28,205 nucleotides of DNA from Prevotella sp. CAG:485 (GCA_000437495.1 FR897825.1:1-28205); one strand, 5' to 3'. Positions 1 to 7,327 are shown, counted from the stretch's first letter. The notes: generated by a model not told the origin, from the sequence alone. Numbers and translations are program-made.

Positions 1-41
1 CAAAAATCAGTTGCCTGAAAAATATCCGAACCCCAAAACTC

Positions 42-124
42 AAAAAAAGAGAGTGTATCGCAAAAATCGAATTACGATACACTCCCATGTTCATAAAAGC
101 ACCCAATAGTGCATTTATGAACAT
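42..124 (-). terminator. Two tandem hairpins ending in a U-tract (minus strand)
   Basis: Reading the minus strand, a hairpin of 11 perfect pairs (87-97 with 114-124), with four further inner pairs (99-102 with 109-112), is followed after two bases by a 10-bp perfect stem (51-60 with 75-84). Two bases later come seven Ts (48-42). The second hairpin is a textbook intrinsic terminator. The first makes the pair look like the 3' half of a small structured RNA. No gene can be assigned to the transcript it ends, and its downstream side runs to the window edge. Confidence 0.6.
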
Positions 125-218
125 ACCCCTGTCTCGAGTCGCTTTTAAACTCATTGCTCTAAGTCGCTGTATATCAACCATTTCGTTATCTTTCATAGAG
201 TTACATGTTTATGGGGAT

Positions 219-286
219 AAAAAAAGATTAATTGTCTCCCGACAATTAATCCTCTAACCTTAAATCTAATACCATGAAAAACACGG
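219..286 (-). ncRNA. Putative ~68-nt small RNA, copy A
   Basis: A compact minus-strand transcription unit with promoter and terminator but no room for a protein. The -7 box TATCTTTG lies at 297-290 and a TTG at 320-318 with a 20-bp gap. The inferred start is near 286. The end is an 11-bp perfect stem (226-236 with 241-251, loop TCCC) followed by seven Ts. The block GTGTTTTTCATGGTATTA directly after the start is repeated, with one substitution, in a second unit at 25879-25950, while the terminator stems of the two are unrelated. Paralogous small RNAs are known in Bacteroides; whether this is the same family cannot be told from the sequence alone. Transcription itself is inferred. Confidence 0.6.
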
Positions 287-289
287 CTG

Positions 290-320
290 CAAAGATAATA
301 CCATTTTTGCCTGTGCGCAA
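290..320 (-). promoter_or_regulatory. Promoter of small RNA copy A
   Basis: Bacteroidota-type promoter: -33 TTG (320-318), 20-bp spacer, -7 TATCTTTG (297-290). The same 20-bp geometry is seen for pyrG and for the gene at 2668-3189. Confidence 0.55.
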
Positions 321-614
321 GTGTTTTGTCTATTTTTCTGTATTATTAAAGGGTCTTAAAAGGTGCAAATGGCCGCAAATCAATCAGTATGCTATTTTTC
401 AACAATCTTTTTGCTACAAAACTCGGGTGGCTACCGGGTGTTTTTCGGTGCGTTGCTCTACATACGGGCCTTCAATGGGTTTATTTCGATGCATTTTGCC
501 AAAAGTGAGATTTTTCTCGGTTAATTATGTTAAAAATTCTTGACCGGTGAACTATAAGGTCCCGGCGGCGTTTGAAAAGCAGAGAAGAAACAAACACCAA
601 ACCGATTGAATTGG
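321..614. other. Intergenic stretch with no convincing gene
   Basis: AT-rich, without a recognisable protein, tRNA or known RNA. An 89-codon frame beginning at 274 crosses the small-RNA promoter in the opposite sense and has no recognisable sequence character, so it is not called. The 3' part (541-614) leads without interruption into a strong plus-strand terminator, so a short plus-strand RNA may end here, but no good plus-strand promoter was found. Confidence 0.4.
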
Positions 615-647
615 CTGCCTGGCCCGTGAGGGTGAGGCAGTTTTTTT
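615..647 (+). terminator. Intrinsic terminator with no assigned gene
   Basis: Stem CTGCCT (615-620) with AGGCAG (635-640), a G-G mismatch, then GCCC/GGGT around a GTGA loop, followed by seven Ts (641-647). It lies on the plus strand upstream of ruvB, which has its own promoter, so it must end something transcribed from further left. Confidence 0.75.
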
Positions 648-654
648 AGTTCCA

Positions 655-800
655 AAGCGGCGAGAGGGCAGCGTAAGGAGGGCAAACGGGCGGCGAGAGA
701 GCAGTTTGAGGAGGGCGAGAGTGTGGGTTGAGGATGGCGGAAGAGCGAAGGAGAGGCGGCGGTTAGGGCAACTAAGTAGGCGCGCGAGGAGGCAGCGATG
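655..800 (+). repeat. Purine-rich degenerate repeat tract
   Basis: About 145 bp almost free of pyrimidine runs, made of irregular returns of GGCGAGAG, GAGGAGGGC and GAGGCGGCGG. It separates the orphan terminator from the ruvB promoter. It stays open as an N-terminal extension of the ruvB frame, but the resulting Arg/Gly-rich peptide has no counterpart in RuvB proteins. Confidence 0.45.
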
Positions 801-814
801 TCAAAAAAATTTTG

Positions 815-822
815 TACCTTTG
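815..822 (+). promoter_or_regulatory. ruvB promoter -7 box
   Basis: TACCTTTG matches the Bacteroidota -7 consensus exactly and is followed by C. No TTG is found 20 bp upstream. The box lies only 12 bp before the ruvB ATG, so the inferred start leaves a leader of roughly 9 nt. Confidence 0.55.
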
Positions 823-834
823 CATTTTGATATT

Positions 835-1875
835 ATGGGCAACGAAAGCAGTGAGTTTGACATACGCGAACACGGGCGCGATAATGATTTCGACAAGGCT
901 CTGAGGCCGCTGTCGTTCTCGGATTTTGCGGGCCAGGATAAGATGGTGAGCAACCTTCAGGTATTTGTGGAGGCTGCCAAACGTCGCGGCGAACCTCTCG
1001 ACCACACGCTGCTGCACGGCCCTCCGGGTCTGGGCAAGACCACGCTCAGCAACATTGTGGCAAATGAGTTAGGAGTGGGCTTCAAGGTAACATCGGGTAC
1101 GGTGCTCGACAAGCCCGGCGACCTGGCCGGCATCCTGATGAGTCTGGAGAAGCATGATGTGCTGTTCATTGATGAGATTCACCGTCTGCACCCCGTGGTG
1201 GAGGAATATCTCTATTCGGCCATGGAGGACTACCGCATCGACATTCTGCTTGACCGCGGTCCGGGCGCCAAGAGTGTGCAGCTTACCTTGGCTCCCTTCA
1301 CGCTGATAGGCGCCACCACGCGTTCGGGATTGCTGACGGCGCCGCTGCGGGCGCGTTTCGGCATCAACTGTCATCTGGAGTATTACGACCACGGAGTGCT
1401 GCAGGGCATCATTGAGCGTTCGGCGCGGCTGTTGGGAGTGAAGATTACGGGTGAGGCGGCGCGCGAGATAGCCCTGCGTAGCCGTGGCACGCCGCGTATT
1501 GCCAACGCTCTGTTGCGCCGTGTGCGCGACTTCGCCATGGTGAAGGGCAACGGCGACATTGACCTGCCCATAGCGCGTTACGCCCTCGAAGCGCTCAACA
1601 TCGACCGCTTCGGACTCGACAGAATCGACAACCGCATCCTGGCCACCATCATCGACAAGTTCGGCGGCGGCCCGGTGGGCGTTTCCACCATAGCCACGGC
1701 GGTGGGTGAAGATGCCGGCACCATAGAGGATGTCTACGAGCCTTTCCTTATCATGGAAGGCTTCCTGAAGCGCACGCCGCGCGGCCGCGAAGCCACCGAG
1801 AAAGCATGGCATCATTTAGGTCGCGTGAGGCCTATGCCCGAAGGCTCCCTGTTCGACACTCTCCCCGACCCCTGA
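835..1875 (+). CDS. ruvB: Holliday junction branch migration ATPase RuvB
   Basis: RuvB is the hexameric AAA+ motor that, with RuvA, drives branch migration of Holliday junctions during recombinational repair. From the ATG at 835 the product is 346 aa, the normal family length. Walker A GPPGLGKTT starts near residue 62, Walker B DEIH is at about 113-116, and the sensor-1 region GATTRSG starts near 159. It is followed by LRARFG and a C-terminal winged-helix region ending near RGREATEKAWHHL. The frame stays open upstream to 706, but that stretch is a purine-rich tract coding an Arg-rich peptide and contains the promoter, so the start at 835 is preferred. A flippase fragment follows after 28 bp in the same direction. 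Identification is secure; the start is likely. Confidence 0.97.
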   Translation: MGNESSEFDIREHGRDNDFDKALRPLSFSDFAGQDKMVSNLQVFVEAAKRRGEPLDHTLLHGPPGLGKTTLSNIVANELGVGFKVTSGTVLDKPGDLAGILMSLEKHDVLFIDEIHRLHPVVEEYLYSAMEDYRIDILLDRGPGAKSVQLTLAPFTLIGATTRSGLLTAPLRARFGINCHLEYYDHGVLQGIIERSARLLGVKITGEAAREIALRSRGTPRIANALLRRVRDFAMVKGNGDIDLPIARYALEALNIDRFGLDRIDNRILATIIDKFGGGPVGVSTIATAVGEDAGTIEDVYEPFLIMEGFLKRTPRGREATEKAWHHLGRVRPMPEGSLFDTLPDP

Positions 1876-1903
1876 TTAGCAATTACCAAATCTACATTTC
1901 CGA

Positions 1904-2590
1904 ATGTCAGTAATAGGCAGCTTAGCCAAAGAAACGGCCATCTACGGCCTCAGCTCCATTGTGGGACGGTTCCTCAACTGGCTCCTGGTGCCGCTCTACG
2001 TCTATCTCTTCCCCACGCAGGAATACGGCATAGTGAGCTATCTGTATTCCTACATGGCTGTGATGCTGGTAATACTCAACTACGGCATGGAGACGGGCTT
2101 CTTCCGCTTCGCCAACCGCGACGACAATGCCCGCTACGGCGGTCCCAACGGCGTATACACCACATCGCTGATTTCCGTGGGCACCACATCGCTGCTGTTC
2201 ATAGTGCTGCTGTCGGTTTTCCTAACGCCCCTGAGCAAAGCCTTGCTTCTGCCCGGACACCGCATTCTGGTGTGGCTACTCGGCGTTACGGTGGCCCTCG
2301 ACGCCTTCTGCAACATACCCTTCGCCTACCTGCGTTACCGCAAGAAGGCCATCCGCTTTGCCGGAATAAAGATGGCCAACATAGGCATCAACATCACCCT
2401 TAACATCTTCTTCCTGCTCTGCTGCCCGTGGCTTCACCGCCATTGTCCGGCGAGCATAAGCTGGTTTTACGACGGTTGCGGCGGCGAGGCCTTCCTCTCT
2501 TTTCTCTTTATTGGCAGTATACGTTTCGTTTTACCGAAACCAACTATGTACAATATTTTTTACTTCTCCATCGGCAATACTATGCCATAA
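1904..2590 (+). pseudogene. Truncated lipopolysaccharide/oligosaccharide flippase (N-terminal part)
   Basis: The first ~190 residues look like the N-terminus of a Wzx/MATE-type polysaccharide flippase: SLAKETAIYGLSSIVGRFLN, several hydrophobic helices, the GMETGFFRFANR loop and the IPFAYLRYRKKAIRF loop. Such transporters move lipid-linked saccharide across the inner membrane and usually have about 480 aa with 12-14 helices. Here recognisable similarity ends near 2480-2500 (around SWFYD). The last ~35 codons are out of character and the base composition turns AT-rich. No continuation was found in the other two forward frames. The gene sits directly after ruvB, an arrangement I recall from other Bacteroidales, so this appears to be the original locus with its second half lost. 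A functional half-transporter is unlikely. Confidence 0.8.
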
Positions 2591-2664
2591 GGATTATAGT
2601 TGTTCTGCTTGTCATCTATTCTGACATCGGGCATTCGCTTGCCATCAACCCAGCAGCGTCTCAT
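2560..2664 (-). CDS. Possible 34-aa small protein or detached C-terminus
   Basis: An open frame beginning MRRCWVDGKRMPD and ending GIVLPMEK. It starts three bases after the stop of the secreted-protein gene at 2668-3189 and is in the same frame, so the two would be one protein if the TAA were read through. Composition is protein-like (mixed charged and aromatic residues, NNYNPYG) rather than random AT-rich. It could be a separate translationally coupled small ORF, the tail of a gene broken by a nonsense change, or chance. No family is recognised. Confidence 0.3.
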   Translation of the reverse strand: MRRCWVDGKRMPDVRIDDKQNNYNPYGIVLPMEK

Positions 2665-2667
2665 AAT

Positions 2668-3189
2668 TTATTTATCTAATTTGCTTGCTTTATCAAGTAA
2701 TTTCTGCAGTGATTTTATATGTCCACAAAAGCGAACTCCTTTAGCTGTTGTCTTCCCGAATACATTCTCCAATTCCATATTAGGATCATACAGGTAAAAG
2801 TCATGTTTATACCAATGCATTATAATGTATTCCTTACCGGTAAAATCTTCAACAGTAAAAGCATCATCTTTTTTTATTGTTGATAATTTGTCTATCATTG
2901 CACTTATGCTTTCCGTGGCAATACTCAAAGTTCTGCCAAGATAAAATTTCACAGAAGCATTAATTCTTCTTGATGAACTATCATCTGGCACACCAAAATG
3001 CAAATAATATAATGTGTCAGATGGCGAATACCACAAACTAGGGGTATCCCATAAAACACCCAATACTTTGTGCTCCGCTATCCTCCTATCTTTAGCAATT
3101 TCAACAGTTTCACTCATTCTAATTTGTGCATTACCAACCAAACAGAATGCGCTCATTAAAAAGAGTATAATCAGTTTGAACCTTCCCAT
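2668..3189 (-). CDS. Small exported protein of unknown function
   Basis: 173 aa. The N-terminus MGRFKLIILFLMSAFCLVGNAQ is a clear Sec signal peptide, with probable signal peptidase I cleavage after NA; there is no cysteine at a lipobox. The mature part (about 150 aa) is mixed alpha/beta in character, with LWYSPSDTLYYLHFG and EYIIMHWYKHDFYLYDPNMELENVFG. I do not recognise the family. The gene is much more AT-rich than its neighbours and runs opposite to the flippase fragment. It has its own promoter (3228-3258) and lies in the segment that replaces the missing half of the flippase, all of which suggests acquisition by transfer. A possible downstream reading continues in frame after its stop. 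Confidence 0.75.
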   Translation of the reverse strand: MGRFKLIILFLMSAFCLVGNAQIRMSETVEIAKDRRIAEHKVLGVLWDTPSLWYSPSDTLYYLHFGVPDDSSSRRINASVKFYLGRTLSIATESISAMIDKLSTIKKDDAFTVEDFTGKEYIIMHWYKHDFYLYDPNMELENVFGKTTAKGVRFCGHIKSLQKLLDKASKLDK

Positions 3190-3227
3190 ATTTTATGCTT
3201 AAAGAATTGTTTCAACAAAATGTGCCA

Positions 3228-3258
3228 CAAAGTTATTACAATTTTTTTAATCACACAA
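3228..3258 (-). promoter_or_regulatory. Promoter of the exported-protein gene
   Basis: -7 box TAACTTTG at 3235-3228 and a TTG at 3258-3256, separated by 20 bp. The inferred leader is about 35 nt and AT-rich. Confidence 0.5.
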
Positions 3259-3370
3259 TAACATTTTTGATTCTATCAAACCATAGTGTGCGCAATAAAG
3301 ATTTTTTATGCACAACTACTGTCCGTTTCATCTAAAACAAATACATAGCCCCTCTGAGAAAGGAAGAATT

Positions 3371-3411
3371 CGCCGGAATGAATCGGCAGGCTGTGCTGAT
3401 TCATTCCGGCG
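3371..3411 (-). terminator. Strong hairpin after yidC
   Basis: A 14-bp perfect stem (3371-3384 with 3398-3411) with a 13-nt loop, about 80 bp beyond the yidC stop. On the minus strand it is followed by AATTCTTCCTTTCT, pyrimidine-rich but not a clean T-run. It could therefore be an imperfect intrinsic terminator or a 3'-end stabilising hairpin of the pyrG-yidC mRNA. It also marks the right edge of the AT-rich islet. Confidence 0.55.
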
Positions 3412-3489
3412 GTTATGGTAATGGGTTTATATTGCTTTGAGCGAATGGCTCTAAGGCTCAGTCTCAGAATTCAGAGGCAGGCGGAGGGG

Positions 3490-5577
3490 TCAGCGGCGGC
3501 CTTTGGCTTTGGCCTGCTGCTTCATCATTTCCTGCTGCTGACGCTGCATCTCTTCGAGGCGTGCCATGAAGCCGGACTTCTTGCGGGGCTTTTTGGCATT
3601 CTCGGCCATCTTCTTTCTTACGTCTTCTTCCTTGACAACTTTGCGGAAGATGAACGTCATGGTGATGGTTATGAGCAGCGACAGGAAGTAATAATAGCTC
3701 AGCGCGGCCGCATAGTTGTTGAAGAATACCATGAAGAACACGGGCATCAGATACATCATCCATTTCATTCCGGGCATGCCGCCGGCCTGATTCTGACTCT
3801 GGGTGTAGGTGTAGACGATGTTCGTAACAGTCATGAGCAGACAGAACAGCGAGATGTGGTTGCCGAAATATTCGGTGATGAGGGGTATGTTGCCGCTCCA
3901 CGAGATGATGGCGTCGGGCGCCGAGAGGTCGTGAGCCCAGAGGAAGCTCTGTCCGCGCAGCTCTATGCAGCTGGGGAAGAAGCTGAACATGGCAAACAGG
4001 ATGGGGAGCTGAAGCAACATGGGTACGCAACCCGACATGGGGCTGGCTCCGGCTTTGCTGTACAGGGCCATGGTCTTTTGCTGACGCGTCATGGCATTCT
4101 CCTTGCCCGGATATTTGTCGTTGAGGGCTTTGATGTCGGGGGCCAGGATGCGCATCTTGGCCTGCGAGATAAGGCTCTTGTACGACAGCGGATAGAGCAC
4201 CAGCTTGATGAAGATGGTGAGCAGCAGTATCACTATGCCGTAGTTCAGACCCAGACCGCCTAAGAAGGTGAATATGGGTATGATAATCAGAGTGTTAATC
4301 CAGCGGAAGAGGCTCCAGCCCAACGGGATGAGACGTGTGAGGTCGAGGTCTTCGCCCATGTCGAGCACCTTGTCCTGATGACTCAGCAGCGGATAGAGGT
4401 TCGGGCCCATGAAGACGTCGAAGGAAGCGGGTGTGGAGGCGCTCCAGTTGTAGTCGTTGACTTCCGCCTCGGTGGTGAAGTTCTTCAGGAAGTCGCGGTT
4501 CTTCTCTATGGTGCTGGTGAAATCGGCCTGGTTGAAGGGGCGGCGGCTGAAGACGATGGTGCTGAAGAACTGGTTCTTGAAGGCTATCCAGCGAATCTTG
4601 GCCTGACGCTCTTCCTTGTCGTCCTTGCCCTCGTTGAGGTTCTCCACATCGCCGCCGGCAAACTTATAGAAGAGGCCGCTCTGGCGTTCCTCAAACATAC
4701 GACCCTTTTCCTGGCGTGCCAGCTGCTGCTGCCAGTGGAAGCCGAGTATGGTGTTGTTTGAGCTGAGCACCTTGTTCATGTCTTTCTGCACAATGTCCAT
4801 GCGGAGATTGTAGCTGTCGCCGCGCGGCAGAGTGTAGCGGATGCCCCAGTAAGCGCCGTTGTCGAAGTTCAGGGCCATGAGCACGGTGGAGTCGTTGAGC
4901 ACCCGCGGGGTGAAATAGAGATTATGCGTGTTGACGGGCACGGCGGCGGGGATGTCGAACGACATATTGTTGGTCTTGTCGTGGAAGAGCACCACGCGGC
5001 GGCTCTCTTTCTTGGTCTCGTCGGAGTTATATTCGGTGTTGTACTTCAGCAGCTCGGCTTTGGTTACCGTTCCCGACTTGGCGCTTAGCTCGAGGGCGAG
5101 GACGTTGTTGGCGAGCTTCACAGTGGTGTCTTTGCCGTTGAGGAAGGGGAGGAAGCAGCCGTAGCGGCTGAGACTCTCGCTGAGCTGACGCACGCTGTCG
5201 AGGGCGCGGCGGCGCTGCTGCGTGGTCATGGAGGCATCCCCGCTGTTTATCTGGGCCAGGGTGTAAGGCTGTCCGTCGACATTCACGGTGCCGGCTACGC
5301 TGTCGCCTGTCAGCGTCAGACTGACGCCCCCGCGGTTCAGAGTGTAGGTTTTTACGCCTTCGCTCTCCGAAAGGGTGCCGTTGTCGCGCAGATTGGTGCG
5401 CAGAAAGTCCATATCGGTGTCGCTCAGGGGGTCAGGCTTCTGCTCGGCCTGAGCGGCGGTTTGCTCTGTGGCGGCTTCTTCCGCGGCGGCCTGCTTCTTG
5501 TCGTCGCCCGTAAAGTACATGAAGGCGAAGAACACCGCCGCCATGACCAGAAGACCCCATATTGTGTTTTTGTCCAT
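3490..5577 (-). CDS. yidC: Membrane protein insertase YidC
   Basis: YidC inserts and folds inner-membrane proteins, alone or with SecYEG. The product is 695 aa. An N-terminal anchor helix (WGLLVMAAVFFAFMYF, residues ~8-23) is followed by an Ala/Glu/Gln linker and a long periplasmic domain to about residue 400. Then comes the conserved core of about five helices beginning SLFRWINTLIIIPIF. The segment AKMRILAPDI near residue 475 corresponds to the region of the substrate-groove arginine (E. coli Arg366). The C-terminus is a Lys/Gln-rich tail (EEMQRQQQEMMKQQAKAK) of the kind that contacts ribosomes. It starts 15 bp after the pyrG stop on the same strand, so the two are almost certainly co-transcribed. 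Confidence 0.96.
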   Translation of the reverse strand: MDKNTIWGLLVMAAVFFAFMYFTGDDKKQAAAEEAATEQTAAQAEQKPDPLSDTDMDFLRTNLRDNGTLSESEGVKTYTLNRGGVSLTLTGDSVAGTVNVDGQPYTLAQINSGDASMTTQQRRRALDSVRQLSESLSRYGCFLPFLNGKDTTVKLANNVLALELSAKSGTVTKAELLKYNTEYNSDETKKESRRVVLFHDKTNNMSFDIPAAVPVNTHNLYFTPRVLNDSTVLMALNFDNGAYWGIRYTLPRGDSYNLRMDIVQKDMNKVLSSNNTILGFHWQQQLARQEKGRMFEERQSGLFYKFAGGDVENLNEGKDDKEERQAKIRWIAFKNQFFSTIVFSRRPFNQADFTSTIEKNRDFLKNFTTEAEVNDYNWSASTPASFDVFMGPNLYPLLSHQDKVLDMGEDLDLTRLIPLGWSLFRWINTLIIIPIFTFLGGLGLNYGIVILLLTIFIKLVLYPLSYKSLISQAKMRILAPDIKALNDKYPGKENAMTRQQKTMALYSKAGASPMSGCVPMLLQLPILFAMFSFFPSCIELRGQSFLWAHDLSAPDAIISWSGNIPLITEYFGNHISLFCLLMTVTNIVYTYTQSQNQAGGMPGMKWMMYLMPVFFMVFFNNYAAALSYYYFLSLLITITMTFIFRKVVKEEDVRKKMAENAKKPRKKSGFMARLEEMQRQQQEMMKQQAKAKGRR

Positions 5578-5592
5578 TAGTGTGTAATAAGA

Positions 5593-7233
5593 TTAATTAT
5601 TGGCGCTGTGATGAGCGCTGTTACGGGCGCTGTGATGGCGTTTCACTGCGGCTTGCATGAAGCTGATGAAGAGGGGGTTCGGACACAGCACCGTGCTTTG
5701 GTATTCGGGGTGATACTGTGTGCCGAGATACCAGTCGTGGTCTGGGAGCTCCACCACTTCCACCAGACCGGTTTCGGGGTTGCTTCCCGTGCATGCCATT
5801 CCGGCCTGCTCAAAGCGCTGACGATAGTCGCTGTTGAACTCGAAGCGGTGGCGATGACGCTCGCTGATGTCGGTCTTGCCGTAAGCCTTGGCGGCCAGCG
5901 AGTCGGGAGCTAAACGGCAGGCGAAGGCGCCCAGACGCATGGTGCCGCCCATGTTGCTGATGCTCTTCTGCTCCTCCATCAGGTCGATGACGTTGTCGGG
6001 TGTGTCTGGGCGCATCTCGGTGGAGTTGGCCTCCGTCAGGCCGAGCACGTTGCGCGCATATTCTATCACCATGCACTGCATGCCGAGGCAGATGCCGAAG
6101 GTGGGCATATTGTGCTCGCGGCAATATTTCAGGGCCACGAGTTTGCCGTCGATGCCGCGGGGTCCGAATCCGGGGGCAATGACCACACCGTCGAGATTGC
6201 CGAGGCGTTCGGCCACGTTTTCATCCGTCAGCTTCTCGCTGTGTATGTATATGAGGTTTAGTTTGCGGTCGCAGTAAGTGGCGGCCTGATGCAGGCTCTC
6301 GTTGATGCTCTTGTAGGCGTCCTGCAGTTCGGCATATTTGCCCACCAGGCCAATGTTGATTTCTTCAGAGGCACGACCCATGCGCTCCAGGAACTCTTTC
6401 CACTCGGTGAGGTCGGGCTCACCCTGCGGCTCGAGGCCCATTTTGCGCAGAATTATCTGGTCCATATCCTGGCTGTGCATGAGCAAGGGAACGCGGTAAA
6501 TGGTGTCGGCGTCAACGCTCTGCACCACGGCGTCGGGACTGACGTTGCAGAACTGAGCCACCTTCTTGCGCATGGACGCGGGGATGTCTTTCTCGGTGCG
6601 GAGCACCAGTATGTCGGGCTGAATACCCACTTGCTGCAGCTGTTTCACGCTGTGCTGTGTGGGTTTGGTCTTCAGCTCCTTGGCGGCGTGCAGATAGGGC
6701 ACGTAGGTGAGATGCACCACAAGGGCATCCTTGCCCATCTCCCAGCGCAGCTGACGCACTGCCTCCAGGAAGGGGAGCGATTCGATGTCGCCCACGGTGC
6801 CGCCGATTTCGGTAATCACAAAGTCATACTTGCCGGTGTTGCCCAGCAGCTTGACGTTGCGTTTTATTTCGTCGGTGATATGGGGAATTATCTGCACAGT
6901 CTTGCCCAGATAATCGCCGCGGCGTTCTTTGTCGATGACGCTTTGGTAAACGCGGCCAGTGGTGATGTTGTTGGCGCGTGTTGTCTGTATGTTGGTAAAG
7001 CGTTCGTAGTGGCCCAGGTCGAGGTCGGCTTCGTGACCGTCGACGGTAACGTAACATTCACCATGCTCGTATGGATTGAGGGTGCCCGGGTCGATGTTGA
7101 TGTAAGGGTCGAACTTCTGTATCGTAACCTTATAGCCGCGTGCCAGCAACAAGCGTGCCAGCGACGAGGAGATTATGCCTTTGCCCAGCGACGACACAAC
7201 GCCGCCTGTAACGAATATGTATTTGGTCTCCAC
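5593..7233 (-). CDS. pyrG: CTP synthase
   Basis: CTP synthase converts UTP, ATP and glutamine to CTP, the last step of de novo pyrimidine nucleotide synthesis. The family N-terminus METKYIFVTGGVVSSLGKGI fits a GTG start at 7233 (546 aa, normal length). An upstream in-frame GTG at 7269 would add 12 atypical residues. The amidoligase domain (about 1-270) carries GGVVSSLGKG and the GTVGDIESLPF region. The class I glutaminase domain has the nucleophile in FGICLGMQC (Cys at about residue 382) and the HPEY pair near the C-terminus. It is first gene of the pyrG-yidC operon, with promoter at 7290-7321. CTP supply is relevant to the CTP-dependent LicC-like enzyme in this window. Confidence 0.97.
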   Translation of the reverse strand: METKYIFVTGGVVSSLGKGIISSSLARLLLARGYKVTIQKFDPYINIDPGTLNPYEHGECYVTVDGHEADLDLGHYERFTNIQTTRANNITTGRVYQSVIDKERRGDYLGKTVQIIPHITDEIKRNVKLLGNTGKYDFVITEIGGTVGDIESLPFLEAVRQLRWEMGKDALVVHLTYVPYLHAAKELKTKPTQHSVKQLQQVGIQPDILVLRTEKDIPASMRKKVAQFCNVSPDAVVQSVDADTIYRVPLLMHSQDMDQIILRKMGLEPQGEPDLTEWKEFLERMGRASEEINIGLVGKYAELQDAYKSINESLHQAATYCDRKLNLIYIHSEKLTDENVAERLGNLDGVVIAPGFGPRGIDGKLVALKYCREHNMPTFGICLGMQCMVIEYARNVLGLTEANSTEMRPDTPDNVIDLMEEQKSISNMGGTMRLGAFACRLAPDSLAAKAYGKTDISERHRHRFEFNSDYRQRFEQAGMACTGSNPETGLVEVVELPDHDWYLGTQYHPEYQSTVLCPNPLFISFMQAAVKRHHSARNSAHHSANN

Positions 7234-7289
7234 CTTTGATAAAAAGTAACGGTTAGCACGGGGGCTCACTGCACACCCGTTTCAATCTG

Positions 7290-7321
7290 CAAAGGTAATT
7301 AATAATCTGCAAATTCACAAA
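7290..7321 (-). promoter_or_regulatory. pyrG promoter
   Basis: -7 box TACCTTTG at 7297-7290 with TTTG at 7321-7318 and a 20-bp gap, a very good Bacteroidota promoter. The inferred start near 7286 gives a leader of about 53 nt. The sequence through the start, TTACCTTTGC followed by AGATTGAAACG, recurs at the pyrH promoter. Confidence 0.7.
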
Positions 7322-7327
7322 ACGGGT

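Noticed and set aside
1..196. Minus-strand frame from ATG at 196 open to the window edge (MKDNEMVDIQRLRAMSL...)
   Set aside because: It runs straight through two strong hairpins and a terminator-like T-run, which is unusual for coding sequence. It cannot be judged without the left flank.
274..543. 89-codon plus-strand open frame starting MKNTAAKI
   Set aside because: It begins inside the antisense of the small-RNA unit, has no recognisable protein character and no ribosome or promoter context; the MKNT start merely reflects the conserved RNA block on the other strand.
706..834. 43-residue N-terminal extension of RuvB
   Set aside because: It lies in a purine-rich low-complexity tract, includes the ruvB promoter, and the Arg/Gly-rich peptide does not resemble RuvB.
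1069..1815. 248-codon frame antisense to ruvB
   Set aside because: Shadow of a GC-rich coding sequence; ruvB is certain and the antisense product has no family features.
3415..4263. 282-codon frame antisense to yidC
   Set aside because: Composition (His/Glu/Gly-rich) is that of an antisense shadow; yidC is certain.
6289..7239. 316-codon frame antisense to pyrG
   Set aside because: Shadow frame; pyrG has all catalytic motifs in the opposite direction.
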